From positions 1-45,448 of the forward strand of contig NZ_BLAF01000080.1 in NCBI RefSeq assembly GCF_009687885.1: DNA of 45,448 nt, in the 5' to 3' direction. A model generated the notes under the pieces. It was not told the origin of the DNA. It saw only the letters and a program-made list of their open reading frames with translations, and ran no database searches. This DNA comes from Acrocarpospora pleiomorpha (lineage in GTDB: Bacteria; Actinomycetota; Actinomycetes; Streptosporangiales; Streptosporangiaceae). The position numbers were made by a program, and so were the translations under genes. Positions 7,408 to 15,945 of this stretch are shown piece after piece (positions within the stretch are counted from its first letter, which is position 1; the number at the start of each line of letters is the position of its first letter).

Positions 7408-10400
7408 ATGGACAAGCGCATCCGCGGCAAGTCCGGTCGGCTCTGGTCGGTGCGATCGCTGCTCCTTCGTGGCGGCCATATCCGTCCCACGGTCCATGAC
7501 GGCCGGTACGACCCGTCACGGCGCGTGGACCTGGTCCAGGACCAGAACACCTACGGAGCGCTGCGACGGTTCGCCGACCGGCGCCAGCGGGCTGCGGCCA
7601 TCTCGCTGATCTCCGCGGGCGCTCCCGTGACACCCGTCCTCGTCGACGTGATCGACGATCCGTCGCTCGCCCCGTCCATCGTCACGTCGTGGGTCGCGGG
7701 CGGATCCGACGTGCTGCTCGACCGTCTCAGCGAAGTGGACGACCTCGCGTACTTGATGGAGCGGGGACACAAGTGGACACCCGCGCAGGCGCTGCGCACG
7801 CTCGTACCACTCGGGCAGGCCCTGGACGTCATGGCACGGCAGGGCTTCATCCCGATCGAGTTGTCCCCCGACCACGTGATCTTCAACAGCGGCAGCATCC
7901 AACTGGTCGGGATCGGCCGACACCTGTACCGGCCAGACCTGGGCGACATCCCCGACGTCAGCGGAATGTCGCTGTTAACCACGCTCCTGCTCGGCGACGA
8001 CCATCCGGCCTCCGGCGCGAGTAGCGCCGTGTGGCGGGACGCCCAGCTCCGGGCCCTGTTGCGGCTGGCGGGATGGATGGTCTGCGGCCTACCGCCAACC
8101 CTCTGGGGTCACGTCGCTTCCTGGACCGACCTGCAGCACTACCTCACCTACGCGGGCTTCACCGAGGTCCCCCGGATCCGCCCCGGACAGCTCGCCCTGC
8201 ACCTCGCCGAGGCCGCCGACCGAGCTGAACAGCAGGCCGCTGAGCGTCAGGTGAAAAGCGCTCCCGCCGTCGTCCTCTATGATGATCACCAGTGTTCGAA
8301 GGGCCCTGAGACCCTCTACGACTGGTTCTCCAACCACATCGGGCGGGCCGTCCTCGCCGTCGTCACCAACGTGGAGGAGAGCACGGTCCGGGCACGCATC
8401 GAGACTTTGGGCGAGGCGACGGTGATCGTGACCGTGCCGTGGCAGGAGACTTACCACGCCGCGCTACGCGGCAGCCACGGGCACGTCGACCTCACCCATC
8501 ATTACCGGGAGGGCGACCGGATAGCCGTGGCGATCACCCGGGTGCTGCCCTCAACCACGGGCGGGCAGCGACCCAGAGTGTACGCCCGGCTCACGCAGGG
8601 TACGGCGCCGCCGATGCGTACCCGTCGTCGCTCCTCAGTTGATCTGAACGCCGAGTCGGTGCGGCTGGGGTTGCTGCATGAGCACGGGCCAGGGGTGATC
8701 GCGGTGGCCGCGTTCAGCACCCGCCGGATGGGAGTGGGCGCCGCACTGCTATCCGGAGCAGGCTGGGTGCTCGTCGACCCTTCGGAACTTCCGGACGTGG
8801 TCGCCCGGCTCGTGGCAACCAATCCCGCCGCGCGCTACGTCATCGTCGGCGAAGCGTCAGGAAAGGTCGCCACCGCGCTGAGAGGGGTGAAACCGGAGGT
8901 AGTGCTTCCGCACTCCGCCGCTCCGCCTCCGCAGATCGCCGGCAGGCCTGCCCTGGCCCTGCCGTACGTGATGGATTCTAAGCTCGACGACTTCGGGCGC
9001 CGGCTTCCGGACAGGACGGGCAGCTCGTTCCGTCGCAGGACGTTCCCCGCCGGATGGGCGCACGAATGGGTCAGCACCGACGCCGAGCAGATCACCAATG
9101 CCAGCCGGTCAGCCCTCGCCAAGAAGCTGAAGAGGCACGCCGCTCTCTTCGCCGACAACACCGAGCTGCTCGTACGGATCGGAACCTTCCTCCGGCGACC
9201 GGGACACCAATCCGTCGACCCCCACCGGCTGGACGTGAACCTGCAGCAGGCCGCCACTGTCCTCAGCAGCGTGCCAGCTCGCGGCAAGTTCCGGCGTGAC
9301 CTGACCAGCGCGTTGCTCGGCACCTCCTACAAGGACCTGTACCGAATCGTCACCCAGCGGCTCCTACCGGTGGCACTCCAGCTGGCCGACGCCTACGACC
9401 CCGGCCTGCTGCTCGGGGGCCGGGGTATGGACGAGAACCTCTTCGACGAGCCGGGGGTGCGCCGACTCGCGCTTTACGGCCGGCTGGTGACGGCCCTGCC
9501 CGGCCAGAAGCACGCGGCCCTGGCTGAGATCGTCTCAGCTCTGGAAGACGACCTGGTCACCGCCCTCGCCGACATCCCCGCGCCCAGCCTGCAGTACCTT
9601 GTCGCCCGGCTGCGCTCGCCCGAGTTGCTGGAGACCCTGCGCGGCCTGATCACGGGCGGCGATTTCGATCTGCTCACCCGATACACCCCGACAGCGTGGC
9701 GATTGCTCCTTGAGGAACTACGTCAGCCAGAGTTGCTCGGCGTGCTGGGGTTGGGCTGGGCGTTGGTCGTCGAACGGGACCAAGACCTGACGGTGGACGG
9801 CCGGATGCTCATCCGGCTGGCGGGTGAGACTGGACGTGAGCCGGGCCACATCGTCCGCGCGCTGCTCGACACGCCGACGGAGTCGTGGCGAGGCGTGGTC
9901 GATAACCCCGGGCTCGCGCGGAATTGGCTCGCCCGCTACGGCGACCTCGACGTCGCCGGAGTGCTACGGGTGTTCCCGGACGCCGAGCTGATAGTGCCGC
10001 GCGTCGGTTACGACGCGCTGCGAGCGGCCGCGGCGGGCGGACTCGATCGCGGGCGGCTCGACCAGCTCCTGACCTTCGCCGCGAAGGCGGCGATATCTCC
10101 CGCCGAGGCGATCGAGGCCTTCCTATCGACTGGCATCGACGCCGACCGGATCGACACGATCATCGGGCCAGCCGCCGTCGCTTGGTCCGCCTACCGGATC
10201 CAGGCGGGCGACACGATCGATGAGGTGATCCGTCGGCTCGTCACCGATCCGCAGGTGCTCCGCGTGTGGGCAATCGAAGGGCGGAACCTGTCCTTGAAGG
10301 TCCTCACCGACCTACTCGGCACCCGCCCGCAGGATCTGGGCGTCGATGCGCGTGAGGGACGTGAACTCCTGCGTTATCTAGAGCGCGAACCCGGCGTCAT

Positions 10401-11172
10401 GGATCTGTGCGCGCGTGTCATCTTCCCCCGCCAGCGCCTGAGGCTGCTCCGCCTGGCCGCCGCGAATCCGGAGCGTCGCCTGGTGCATCCCGCGGTGGCC
10501 GCCGCCCTGCCCGGAATTCTCGACGAACCCGACCTCGACGCGGCCCTGAGTCAACTCCTCGACGAAGGGCTCGATTACAAGCAGATCGTCCTCGCCAGGA
10601 CCCTGTCTCTCGACCGGCCGCGTCGTGAACTGCTGCGTTCGCTCGGCCCGGTCGCACTGGAGATGGACGCAGCGGAACTCGCCACGCTCCTGACGCTGGC
10701 CCGGATCGAGGGGGCTGCCTTCGCCGTGGAGGCCGCCCAGCTCGAGTGCGAACGGGCCGGGACCGTCCAGCTGCTGTCGCGGTGGGGTACCCGGTGGCTG
10801 CCCGTCCTTGCGGGTCGACAGGGTGCCACGGTAGCGGTGCTTCTCGCCAGGCATCGGCCCGAGGGCGGCGAATGGATCTCCCAGTGGCTGCTCGACGCTG
10901 GCGTGGACGGCTTGGCAGCGCTCGCACGGCACGGCCGGGGATTACTCCACCTAGTTGCGGAGACACGTCCGCCAGTGGCCGACGTCCGCGTCCTATCCGA
11001 GCTGCTCGACCTTGGCCCTTCGCAGGCCCCCCGGCTCTACCGGTTGGTCGTCGACTACGGTCTGCCCCGAGAAAGCTGGGGACAGGTCTACCGCTGGCTG
11101 GAGGAGGGGAAGCCGCCCGATGAGGTGCTCCTGCGGCTCTGGGACTCGGCTGCCGCCCGGCTGCTGGCCTAA
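7408..11172 (+). CDS. Giant pseudokinase - S1/OB-fold - helical-repeat scaffold protein
   Basis: This 1254-residue protein starts at ATG 7408 behind AAGGAG. Residues about 10-270 look like a dead kinase: the catalytic-loop region reads FIPIELSPDHVIF, with PIE (149-151) in place of HRD, and VGIG (167-170) replaces DFG. Residues about 308-397 resemble an S1-type OB fold (GRAVLAVVTNVEESTVRARI, then GDRIAVAITRVL), a fold that often binds RNA. A small alpha/beta segment (about 425-500) follows. Residues about 560-1254 are almost entirely helical with regular Leu-rich spacing, like HEAT-type or other superhelical scaffolds. There is no membrane segment. It is the last gene of the operon and precedes a terminator. 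I infer a scaffold that presents RNA or phosphoproteins to the kinase and nuclease. No named family was recognised for the whole protein. Confidence 0.72.
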   Translation: MDKRIRGKSGRLWSVRSLLLRGGHIRPTVHDGRYDPSRRVDLVQDQNTYGALRRFADRRQRAAAISLISAGAPVTPVLVDVIDDPSLAPSIVTSWVAGGSDVLLDRLSEVDDLAYLMERGHKWTPAQALRTLVPLGQALDVMARQGFIPIELSPDHVIFNSGSIQLVGIGRHLYRPDLGDIPDVSGMSLLTTLLLGDDHPASGASSAVWRDAQLRALLRLAGWMVCGLPPTLWGHVASWTDLQHYLTYAGFTEVPRIRPGQLALHLAEAADRAEQQAAERQVKSAPAVVLYDDHQCSKGPETLYDWFSNHIGRAVLAVVTNVEESTVRARIETLGEATVIVTVPWQETYHAALRGSHGHVDLTHHYREGDRIAVAITRVLPSTTGGQRPRVYARLTQGTAPPMRTRRRSSVDLNAESVRLGLLHEHGPGVIAVAAFSTRRMGVGAALLSGAGWVLVDPSELPDVVARLVATNPAARYVIVGEASGKVATALRGVKPEVVLPHSAAPPPQIAGRPALALPYVMDSKLDDFGRRLPDRTGSSFRRRTFPAGWAHEWVSTDAEQITNASRSALAKKLKRHAALFADNTELLVRIGTFLRRPGHQSVDPHRLDVNLQQAATVLSSVPARGKFRRDLTSALLGTSYKDLYRIVTQRLLPVALQLADAYDPGLLLGGRGMDENLFDEPGVRRLALYGRLVTALPGQKHAALAEIVSALEDDLVTALADIPAPSLQYLVARLRSPELLETLRGLITGGDFDLLTRYTPTAWRLLLEELRQPELLGVLGLGWALVVERDQDLTVDGRMLIRLAGETGREPGHIVRALLDTPTESWRGVVDNPGLARNWLARYGDLDVAGVLRVFPDAELIVPRVGYDALRAAAAGGLDRGRLDQLLTFAAKAAISPAEAIEAFLSTGIDADRIDTIIGPAAVAWSAYRIQAGDTIDEVIRRLVTDPQVLRVWAIEGRNLSLKVLTDLLGTRPQDLGVDAREGRELLRYLEREPGVMDLCARVIFPRQRLRLLRLAAANPERRLVHPAVAAALPGILDEPDLDAALSQLLDEGLDYKQIVLARTLSLDRPRRELLRSLGPVALEMDAAELATLLTLARIEGAAFAVEAAQLECERAGTVQLLSRWGTRWLPVLAGRQGATVAVLLARHRPEGGEWISQWLLDAGVDGLAALARHGRGLLHLVAETRPPVADVRVLSELLDLGPSQAPRLYRLVVDYGLPRESWGQVYRWLEEGKPPDEVLLRLWDSAAARLLA

Positions 11173-11214
11173 CGCGGTGTGAACGCTGAACATCGTCGAC
11201 ATTCAGGAGAGTGC

Positions 11215-11244
11215 CCCGCCCACTCAGCCACCTGGGTGGGCGGG
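11215..11244 (+). terminator. Hairpin terminator of the phospho-signalling operon
   Basis: CCCGCCCAC pairs perfectly with GTGGGCGGG across a 12-base loop, 43 bases after the last stop codon. There is no U-tract, as is common for actinomycete terminators. Confidence 0.6.
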
Positions 11245-11311
11245 TACTTCGGCAAGCGCGGCCGAAGTCGTAGGGCCGGACAGCCAGCGGTGAGGCGTGC
11301 TGAAGATCGAA

Positions 11312-12094
11312 TCAGGCTATGCGCGACTCGCCACATAGATGCACGCTGACGCCGAGTTCGGCGAAGAGCGCGGCCTTCGCGAGGAGGGCCCTGTCGGCCG
11401 TCTCGTCGTCAGAGGCGTACGCGACGTTGAGGTGGTTCGCCTTGTGGCGGGCCATGAACTGGTCGCGGCTCACAGCGTGGAAGACCGCGTGCATGATGGG
11501 CCAGGCGGGGGTGGTCGCTTGGGAGCGGCTTTCGGTTTCCTCGTCGGGAGCGAGGTGGCCAAGGCGCGGCCCAGGTCGACGTGGAGTGCGCCGCCCTGGA
11601 CGAAGACTCGGCTCCAGACGATCTCGCCGGGCTTGCAGACGCCCTTGATGGTCGATCCGCCGAGTGGGAAGTAGACGGGGTCCTGGTGTCAGCCGACAGC
11701 GCCCGCGTATCCGTCGGCGAAGTGGGATGGCGGCACCGATCCCGAGATTTCGAAGACCCAGACCAACTGGTCCTCGTAGTCCTCCTGGTCATCGCCCCAG
11801 CGGACGTTGTGGAGGGTGGTCACCGGGTCGGGGCCCACGGCCGTCCAGATGCGGTTGGTCACGAGCGCGTCGACCGCGACTCCCTCGTCAGCCTCGTCGG
11901 AATAGGGCAGGGCCTACCCGTCCCACAGCACCCGCGACCCCGTTGCGCGAGGTCACTGGCGGGCGGTCGGCGTTGTTGAGGATGCCCTCGGCGAGGTCGG
12001 AAGCCAGCGAGAGATCCTTCGATCCCTGCTGGTACTGGATGGCGACGGCGTCGAGGCCGAAGTCGTCGCTGATGCGCAGCGCCGCGATGTACAT
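11312..12094 (-). pseudogene. Decayed fucose/arabinose-isomerase-type sugar isomerase, C-terminal part
   Basis: Read leftward from 12094, homologous-looking segments appear in successive frames: DDFGLDAVAIQYQQG and LAEGILNN, then VTNRIWTA, VWVFEISGSVPPSHFA, FPLGGSTIKG, GEIVWSRVF, and finally FMARHKANHLNVAYA. This order matches the C-terminal half of L-fucose isomerase-family proteins. The frame shifts near 11940 and again near 11520-11560. In-frame stops lie at 11914-11916 (TAG) and 11689-11691 (TGA). The N-terminal half is absent because a lower-GC sequence abuts at about 12095. It is clearly non-functional. The family call comes from recalled motifs, not from a search. Confidence 0.7.
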
Positions 12095-12100
12095 CTTAGG

Positions 12101-12557
12101 TTCGCCTCTGATCTACTCAACCTGGCATGGGATGCACAGCAGGGGCTAGCCCACGGTATCGAGCGGATCGTTAAGGCAACGAGAGCAGATCACATTCCAC
12201 ACTCAATGCTCCAAGGCTATGCGGGATCGTGGGGATTTCCATCGCTCTTCGTCTACACAAAGCCTCAGGGCATGACCACCCAGGAAGCTCGAAAACGCAT
12301 GGCGACGTACATGGCAGCCAAGAAACATCAGCTCCGGTCCGATAGGGGCTCTTGGCCTCCTTGTGGATGAATATGCGAATTCTGTCGCTATTCAGTATAT
12401 AAACTCACCCGTCGCCGACAATCCCGAGCCAGACAAACTTGGCAAAGAGATCGGTCTTGTTGATGTCTACCGAATGAGTAACGCAATACCACCGTCCGCC
12501 CATAGAGCAACACATAGATTGCGCGGAAAGAAAAAGAAGGGAAAGGAAGGTCGATAA
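12101..12557 (+). pseudogene. Unrecognised lower-GC broken ORF
   Basis: About 460 bases near 50 percent GC sit between much richer DNA. One frame from 12101 reads FASDLLNLAWDAQQG and continues to a stop near 12367. A second frame, open past a GTG at 12363, reads VDEYANSVAIQYINSP and ends in a lysine-rich tail (GKKKKGKEGR). The two could be one gene split by a frameshift, or two fragments. The left end coincides with the break in the isomerase pseudogene. Base composition suggests foreign origin. I do not recognise the family. Confidence 0.4.
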
Positions 12558-12711
12558 CCTCAACCGTTTAGCTACCTGTCAACGCAACATTGAGCCCTTT
12601 TCATTCTGAAGCCGCAGGTCACGACAGGTGAACCCGGGCAGTCCAGCGATCACCAGGGTCCTGGCCGAGCTGACCACAAGCAGTTCAGCACCGGCCGGTG
12701 ATGCTGAAGTC

Positions 12712-13113
12712 ATGACTGACCTTGAGCACGTGGACCTGGACCTGCTCGCCGGACTCACGGCAGAGCTCGACCCACTCATGTACGGCATCCTCGCCAGTGA
12801 CGACGTGAAACAGGCGGGCGACTTCGTCGATGACGTGACGCGCCACTGTATGAAATCGCCCTACTTGGAGCACCTGTCGAGTGCGAGCAGCATCTACTGC
12901 ATCTGGATGGACATCGACGACATCCTCGACGGCTGGCCCGTCGAATACGGGCCCGACAGCAAGGTCCTCGCCCTGCGCGAGTTCAAGCGCGCGGCCCAGG
13001 AGTGGCTGGACATGCCGCGGACGCAGGCTGGCCTCCAGGACTACCTGCGGGGGGTCCACTGGCGGCAGCGGGGAGCCTCGCCGGGCGATCACGACGACCT
13101 GCGGCAGCCTTGA
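12712..13113 (+). CDS. Hypothetical acidic small protein (possible immunity-type orphan)
   Basis: From ATG 12712 this is 133 residues; the frame is open further upstream to a GTG at 12628, so the start is uncertain. The sequence is acidic and looks like a compact helical domain (WMDIDDILDGWPVEYGP, then FKRAAQEWLDM). There is no signal peptide, membrane segment or known motif. It stands alone between a broken ORF and a transfer-gene remnant, in a region rich in small orphan genes of similar character. Function is unknown. Confidence 0.5.
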   Translation: MTDLEHVDLDLLAGLTAELDPLMYGILASDDVKQAGDFVDDVTRHCMKSPYLEHLSSASSIYCIWMDIDDILDGWPVEYGPDSKVLALREFKRAAQEWLDMPRTQAGLQDYLRGVHWRQRGASPGDHDDLRQP

Positions 13114-13161
13114 TCATTAACCCTTCTTCACCAGCTCACCCATCCACCATGAGCTACTACT

Positions 13162-13359
13162 TCAGGATGAAAAGAGCTCCATGATAGTTCCGTCCACAGC
13201 GAGCGGGATGAGCACGGCCGCCAGCTGATCCTCACCGTGACGCAGGCACAGCTCGTGTATGTGCCGATACGAGACGACCGCAGCGATCGCTGGTCGGATC
13301 GCAACCGACGCTACGGTGGTCCGCTGGATTCGACGCACAGCCAGACGAGAGGGCTCCAT
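13162..13359 (-). pseudogene. Truncated DUF2637 transfer-associated protein
   Basis: The 65-residue frame contains AVVSYRHIHELCLRHGEDQ followed by LAAVLIPLAVDGTI, the signature of DUF2637 proteins, which occur beside FtsK/TraB-like and replication genes on actinomycete integrative elements and plasmids. Full proteins continue with more membrane segments; here the reading frame stops a few residues after VDGTI. It is therefore a 5' fragment left after a deletion with a junction near 13180. It lies about 240 bp from the first tRNA-Gly-like repeat, as expected for an element remnant. Confidence 0.65.
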
Positions 13360-13595
13360 GCGCGCTCACCGCCCCCGAACAGGGAGAACGAGCCGGGCGG
13401 ACGCCGCGAAGGTCATATAGGTATCGAGAGTATCCCCCCACGGACTTGAACTCCCATGAACCAAGATCATCGGTGTGCCCACGTGGGCACACCGGGTCGA
13501 CAAGAGCCGCGAGAACCGCGCAGAACCCGGCTCAACCTGGTTACCGCGACCAGCGGAAAAGACAAACCCGCAGGTGAGAACCCTATTACCGGTCC

Positions 13596-13620
13596 GGTTC
13601 GATTCCCGTCACCCGCTCTC
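13596..13620 (+). repeat. tRNA-Gly 3'-end repeat, copy 1 (candidate att scar)
   Basis: GGTTCGATTCCCGTCA followed by CCCGCTC is the T-arm and acceptor 3' side of an actinomycete tRNA-Gly. No 5' half, anticodon arm or CCA is present upstream, so this is not a tRNA gene. It shares the same core with copies at 18409 and 22493. Confidence 0.6.
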
Positions 13621-13723
13621 CTTCTTCAAGGCCCGGGCATGACGGAATCACCTCCGGCACCATGAGGGGGGCAGCCCTTCCGAACTCAGGGTGAATCGAA
13701 GCCCCTGTCAGTCCTGGACGGGT

Positions 13724-14026
13724 TCAGGGCGAGGTGGACTCGTTCAGAGGGCTCACCCGGTCGCGTGCCGCGATAGCCAAGGCGATGAAATCACGAAAAC
13801 GTGCGAACTCCTCCTGGTCCATCTTCAGTCTCACCCCGCCCGTAACCTGGTCATCACCCCGCCTGGCGCCGAGCCGAACCTTGAACCCATCGCCGTGCGG
13901 CTGGACATCCACCCCAAGAAACGCCACGTGGTAGCGGCTGCTCTCGGACAGGCCCCGGAGGAAAATTTCCAGGGTCCTGCCGTCCTGCACCAGGATGTAA
14001 TCACCGAGCTGAAACTCTGCCGCCAT
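13724..14026 (-). CDS. Hypothetical protein, about 100 residues
   Basis: ATG 14026 (GGGAG just upstream, rather close) gives 100 residues; an upstream in-frame ATG at 14074 would add 16. The sequence begins MAAEFQLGDYILVQDGRTLE, is beta-rich to about residue 65, then ends in a helix (FARFRDFIALAIAARDRV). No membrane segment or catalytic motif was recognised. It lies upstream of nothing on its strand and about 60 bp downstream of the next leftward gene, so the two may be co-transcribed. Confidence 0.5.
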   Translation of the reverse strand: MAAEFQLGDYILVQDGRTLEIFLRGLSESSRYHVAFLGVDVQPHGDGFKVRLGARRGDDQVTGGVRLKMDQEEFARFRDFIALAIAARDRVSPLNESTSP

Positions 14027-14085
14027 AGCTCCCGCTTCGAAACCGTGTAGATAACAGTGCCCCGACTGTCCCATACGATCGATCG

Positions 14086-14514
14086 CTACACGCCGAGCTT
14101 GTGGCGTACGTATCGGCGATCTGAAGGCCCAAACTCCATGCCGTTCTCGTCGAGGGCGTTGTAGATCGCCACCCGATCCTCCGGGAAGACGAAGCCGACA
14201 GCGACCATCCCCTGCGCCATGTCCTCACCTGCCCATTCGAGAAGTTCTACGGCTTGCAGCCGCTGCCCCTCCAACGCGGCCAACTCGCCGGGCACGCCCT
14301 CTCGCCACACCAGCCGGAATCCCTCTCCGGCCCAATCCAGCGGCTGAGCCGGATCAACGGTGTTCCACGTGATCGAGATTTCATCGAACCTGTGGTGAAC
14401 GATCTCGACCTGCTCACCCTCGAAGTCCAGCAGGACCAGCCCGTCAGAGAACCACGCGTCCTCATCGAGATCCCACACCAGCAGAGCACGGGTCAGCCTC
14501 CGGCCTTCCAGCAT
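14086..14514 (-). CDS. Hypothetical protein, immunity-like, with a decayed paralogue at 20.4 kb
   Basis: ATG 14514 follows GGAGA at about 7 bases and gives 142 residues. The fold looks beta-rich (LLVWDLDEDAWFSDGLVLLD, then VEIVHHRFDEISITWNTV) with a C-terminal alpha/beta part. The segment ISITWNTVDPAQPLDWA recurs almost unchanged in a fragment at 20403-20503, so this family was present at least twice in the region. There are no known motifs. Small, solitary and acidic, it resembles immunity or antitoxin-type orphans, but that is only a guess. Confidence 0.55.
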   Translation of the reverse strand: MLEGRRLTRALLVWDLDEDAWFSDGLVLLDFEGEQVEIVHHRFDEISITWNTVDPAQPLDWAGEGFRLVWREGVPGELAALEGQRLQAVELLEWAGEDMAQGMVAVGFVFPEDRVAIYNALDENGMEFGPSDRRYVRHKLGV

Positions 14515-14542
14515 GGCCAGTCTCCGACCATGAGCGGCAGCG

Positions 14543-14814
14543 ACAGCCGAACACCCCCTCAGCCACATCGGCCTGTAGCCAGCGACCCCGAAGTCAAAAA
14601 TTTGGCGATGATGTCAGATGACGGCGGCCTGGCGGACGCGCTGACGTTCCTCTGTCCGCCGGTCACCCAGGCCCAGACCGCCGAGGAGCGCCGCCGTTCG
14701 GACGAGAACGACGCGTACATCGTCAGGCACGAGAACGCGTGCGCCGCCCACCCACGCCACATGCCCAGGATCAAACCGGGCGGTGCGACTGCTCATCATG
14801 GTCTTCCCCGGCAA
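14543..14814 (-). pseudogene. Possible ORF remnant with in-frame stop
   Basis: A leftward frame from 14814 reads PGHVAWVGGARVLVPDDVRV, stops at TGA 14614-14616, and the same frame then reads RQIFDFGVAG. A similar phrase, RQVFDFGASG, occurs near 21520 on the same strand. The pair may be two remnants of one gene family. Evidence is thin. Confidence 0.25.
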
Positions 14815-14823
14815 GCCGATCGT

Positions 14824-15945
14824 CTACAAATGACGTCCGGCCTTGCGGTAAGCGTCCAGGATGTCCTTCCGCAGTAGGTGCCCGAACCCGGCCCGCTCCA
14901 GGCGCAGCCCCAGGTCGGCCACGTCGGTGCCGAGTGCCTCCGCCGTCTGCGCCAGATGCCAGTCGTGCTTGGCCAGCCGGTCGAGCAGGTACCCGCGCCG
15001 GGACTGCGACTCTGACAGCCGGAAGGTCTTCAGGTAGGCCAGCCGTCCGTCTTCGTCCGTGATCGCCTCGCTGAGGTGGTTCTCCCGGTGTCGTTCGAAC
15101 GAGGGGAGGAACCGGCGTAACGTGTACCGCCCGATCCGGTGCACCGCCTGCTCGCGCGTCGCGGACTCCAGGACCCCCGCCGCCATGACCGAATCGTGGA
15201 ACTCCGCCCACTCCTGTTCCCGCAGTACGGCCTGGCCCCGCAGATCGGCCAGCGACGACACCGTGGTTTCGTCGATCACCGCCCGGAAGTCCCTGGCGGG
15301 GTAGAACATGGCGTACTCGTAGATCAGCTCGCCGTACATGTCGCGGATGAGTGTGGGGTGCAGGGCCAGGTAGTCCTCCGGATGCGGCACCACGAACGCG
15401 CTGGCCAGCGTGTCGCCGACATAGAGCATGAGCCCGCACTGGCCCGGATGGAACTCGAAGACGCGCAGCGCGTCGTCGAGCCCGCGTACCTGCGCCCCCG
15501 TGTAGGCGTCCTCGATCCGGGGCGAGAGGCCGTGGTTGACCGCCTGGTGGGTCCACTCCTCCCATGCGATCTCGGGGCCGCCGAAGTGCAGCGCGAGATA
15601 CCCCTCCATGGCCAGGTGCAGCGGCAGGAACCGCAGCCGGTTCCGGTCCACCCGCCGCGCCATGCGCCGCCGGACCCGGATGCCGATGTGCCGCAGCGGC
15701 TGCCCCAGCTGGGTCCCGTACGCCGCCGCCGGCGTGCCGTCCGTGGTCCAGGAGGCGACGAAAGCGTGCGGAATGTAGGAGATATATGACGTCTTGTCCG
15801 GCAGGTCGACCAGTGACGGCTCGTCGCCGTAGATCTTGGCGTGCAGGCGCAGGTCCCTGATGGGCTCAGGCCGTACGAGCGGCACCAGCCGCACCGCTCC
15901 CCAGGTCTGCGCCGGCCGCGTCTCCAGCCCCGCGAAGTCGATCAT
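14824..15945 (-). CDS. VWA-partner protein with C-terminal Fis-type HTH (ARPP-like, tentative)
   Basis: ATG 15945 overlaps the stop of the VWA gene (ATGA) and gives 373 residues. The N-terminus (QTWGAVRLVPLVRPEPIRDL) and the mixed alpha/beta body recall the ARPP-type proteins described next to TROVE/Ro60-like genes in RNA repair and conflict loci, but I cannot confirm this without a profile search. Residues about 325-360 (LAKHDWHLAQTAEALGT, then LGLRLERAGF) look like a Fis-type helix-turn-helix, which suggests nucleic-acid binding. There is no signal peptide or membrane segment. A larger open frame extending to 17322 runs through the VWA gene in another frame and is not the coding frame there. 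Confidence 0.65.
   Translation of the reverse strand: MIDFAGLETRPAQTWGAVRLVPLVRPEPIRDLRLHAKIYGDEPSLVDLPDKTSYISYIPHAFVASWTTDGTPAAAYGTQLGQPLRHIGIRVRRRMARRVDRNRLRFLPLHLAMEGYLALHFGGPEIAWEEWTHQAVNHGLSPRIEDAYTGAQVRGLDDALRVFEFHPGQCGLMLYVGDTLASAFVVPHPEDYLALHPTLIRDMYGELIYEYAMFYPARDFRAVIDETTVSSLADLRGQAVLREQEWAEFHDSVMAAGVLESATREQAVHRIGRYTLRRFLPSFERHRENHLSEAITDEDGRLAYLKTFRLSESQSRRGYLLDRLAKHDWHLAQTAEALGTDVADLGLRLERAGFGHLLRKDILDAYRKAGRHL

Noticed and set aside
11319..12149. Rightward ORFs across the isomerase relic
   Set aside because: They are antisense shadows; only the leftward frames give isomerase-like sequence.
13500..13620. A complete tRNA-Gly gene at the first repeat
   Set aside because: Only the T-arm and acceptor 3' half are present; no D-arm, anticodon arm or 5' acceptor partner upstream. 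The same holds for the copies at 18.4 and 22.5 kb.
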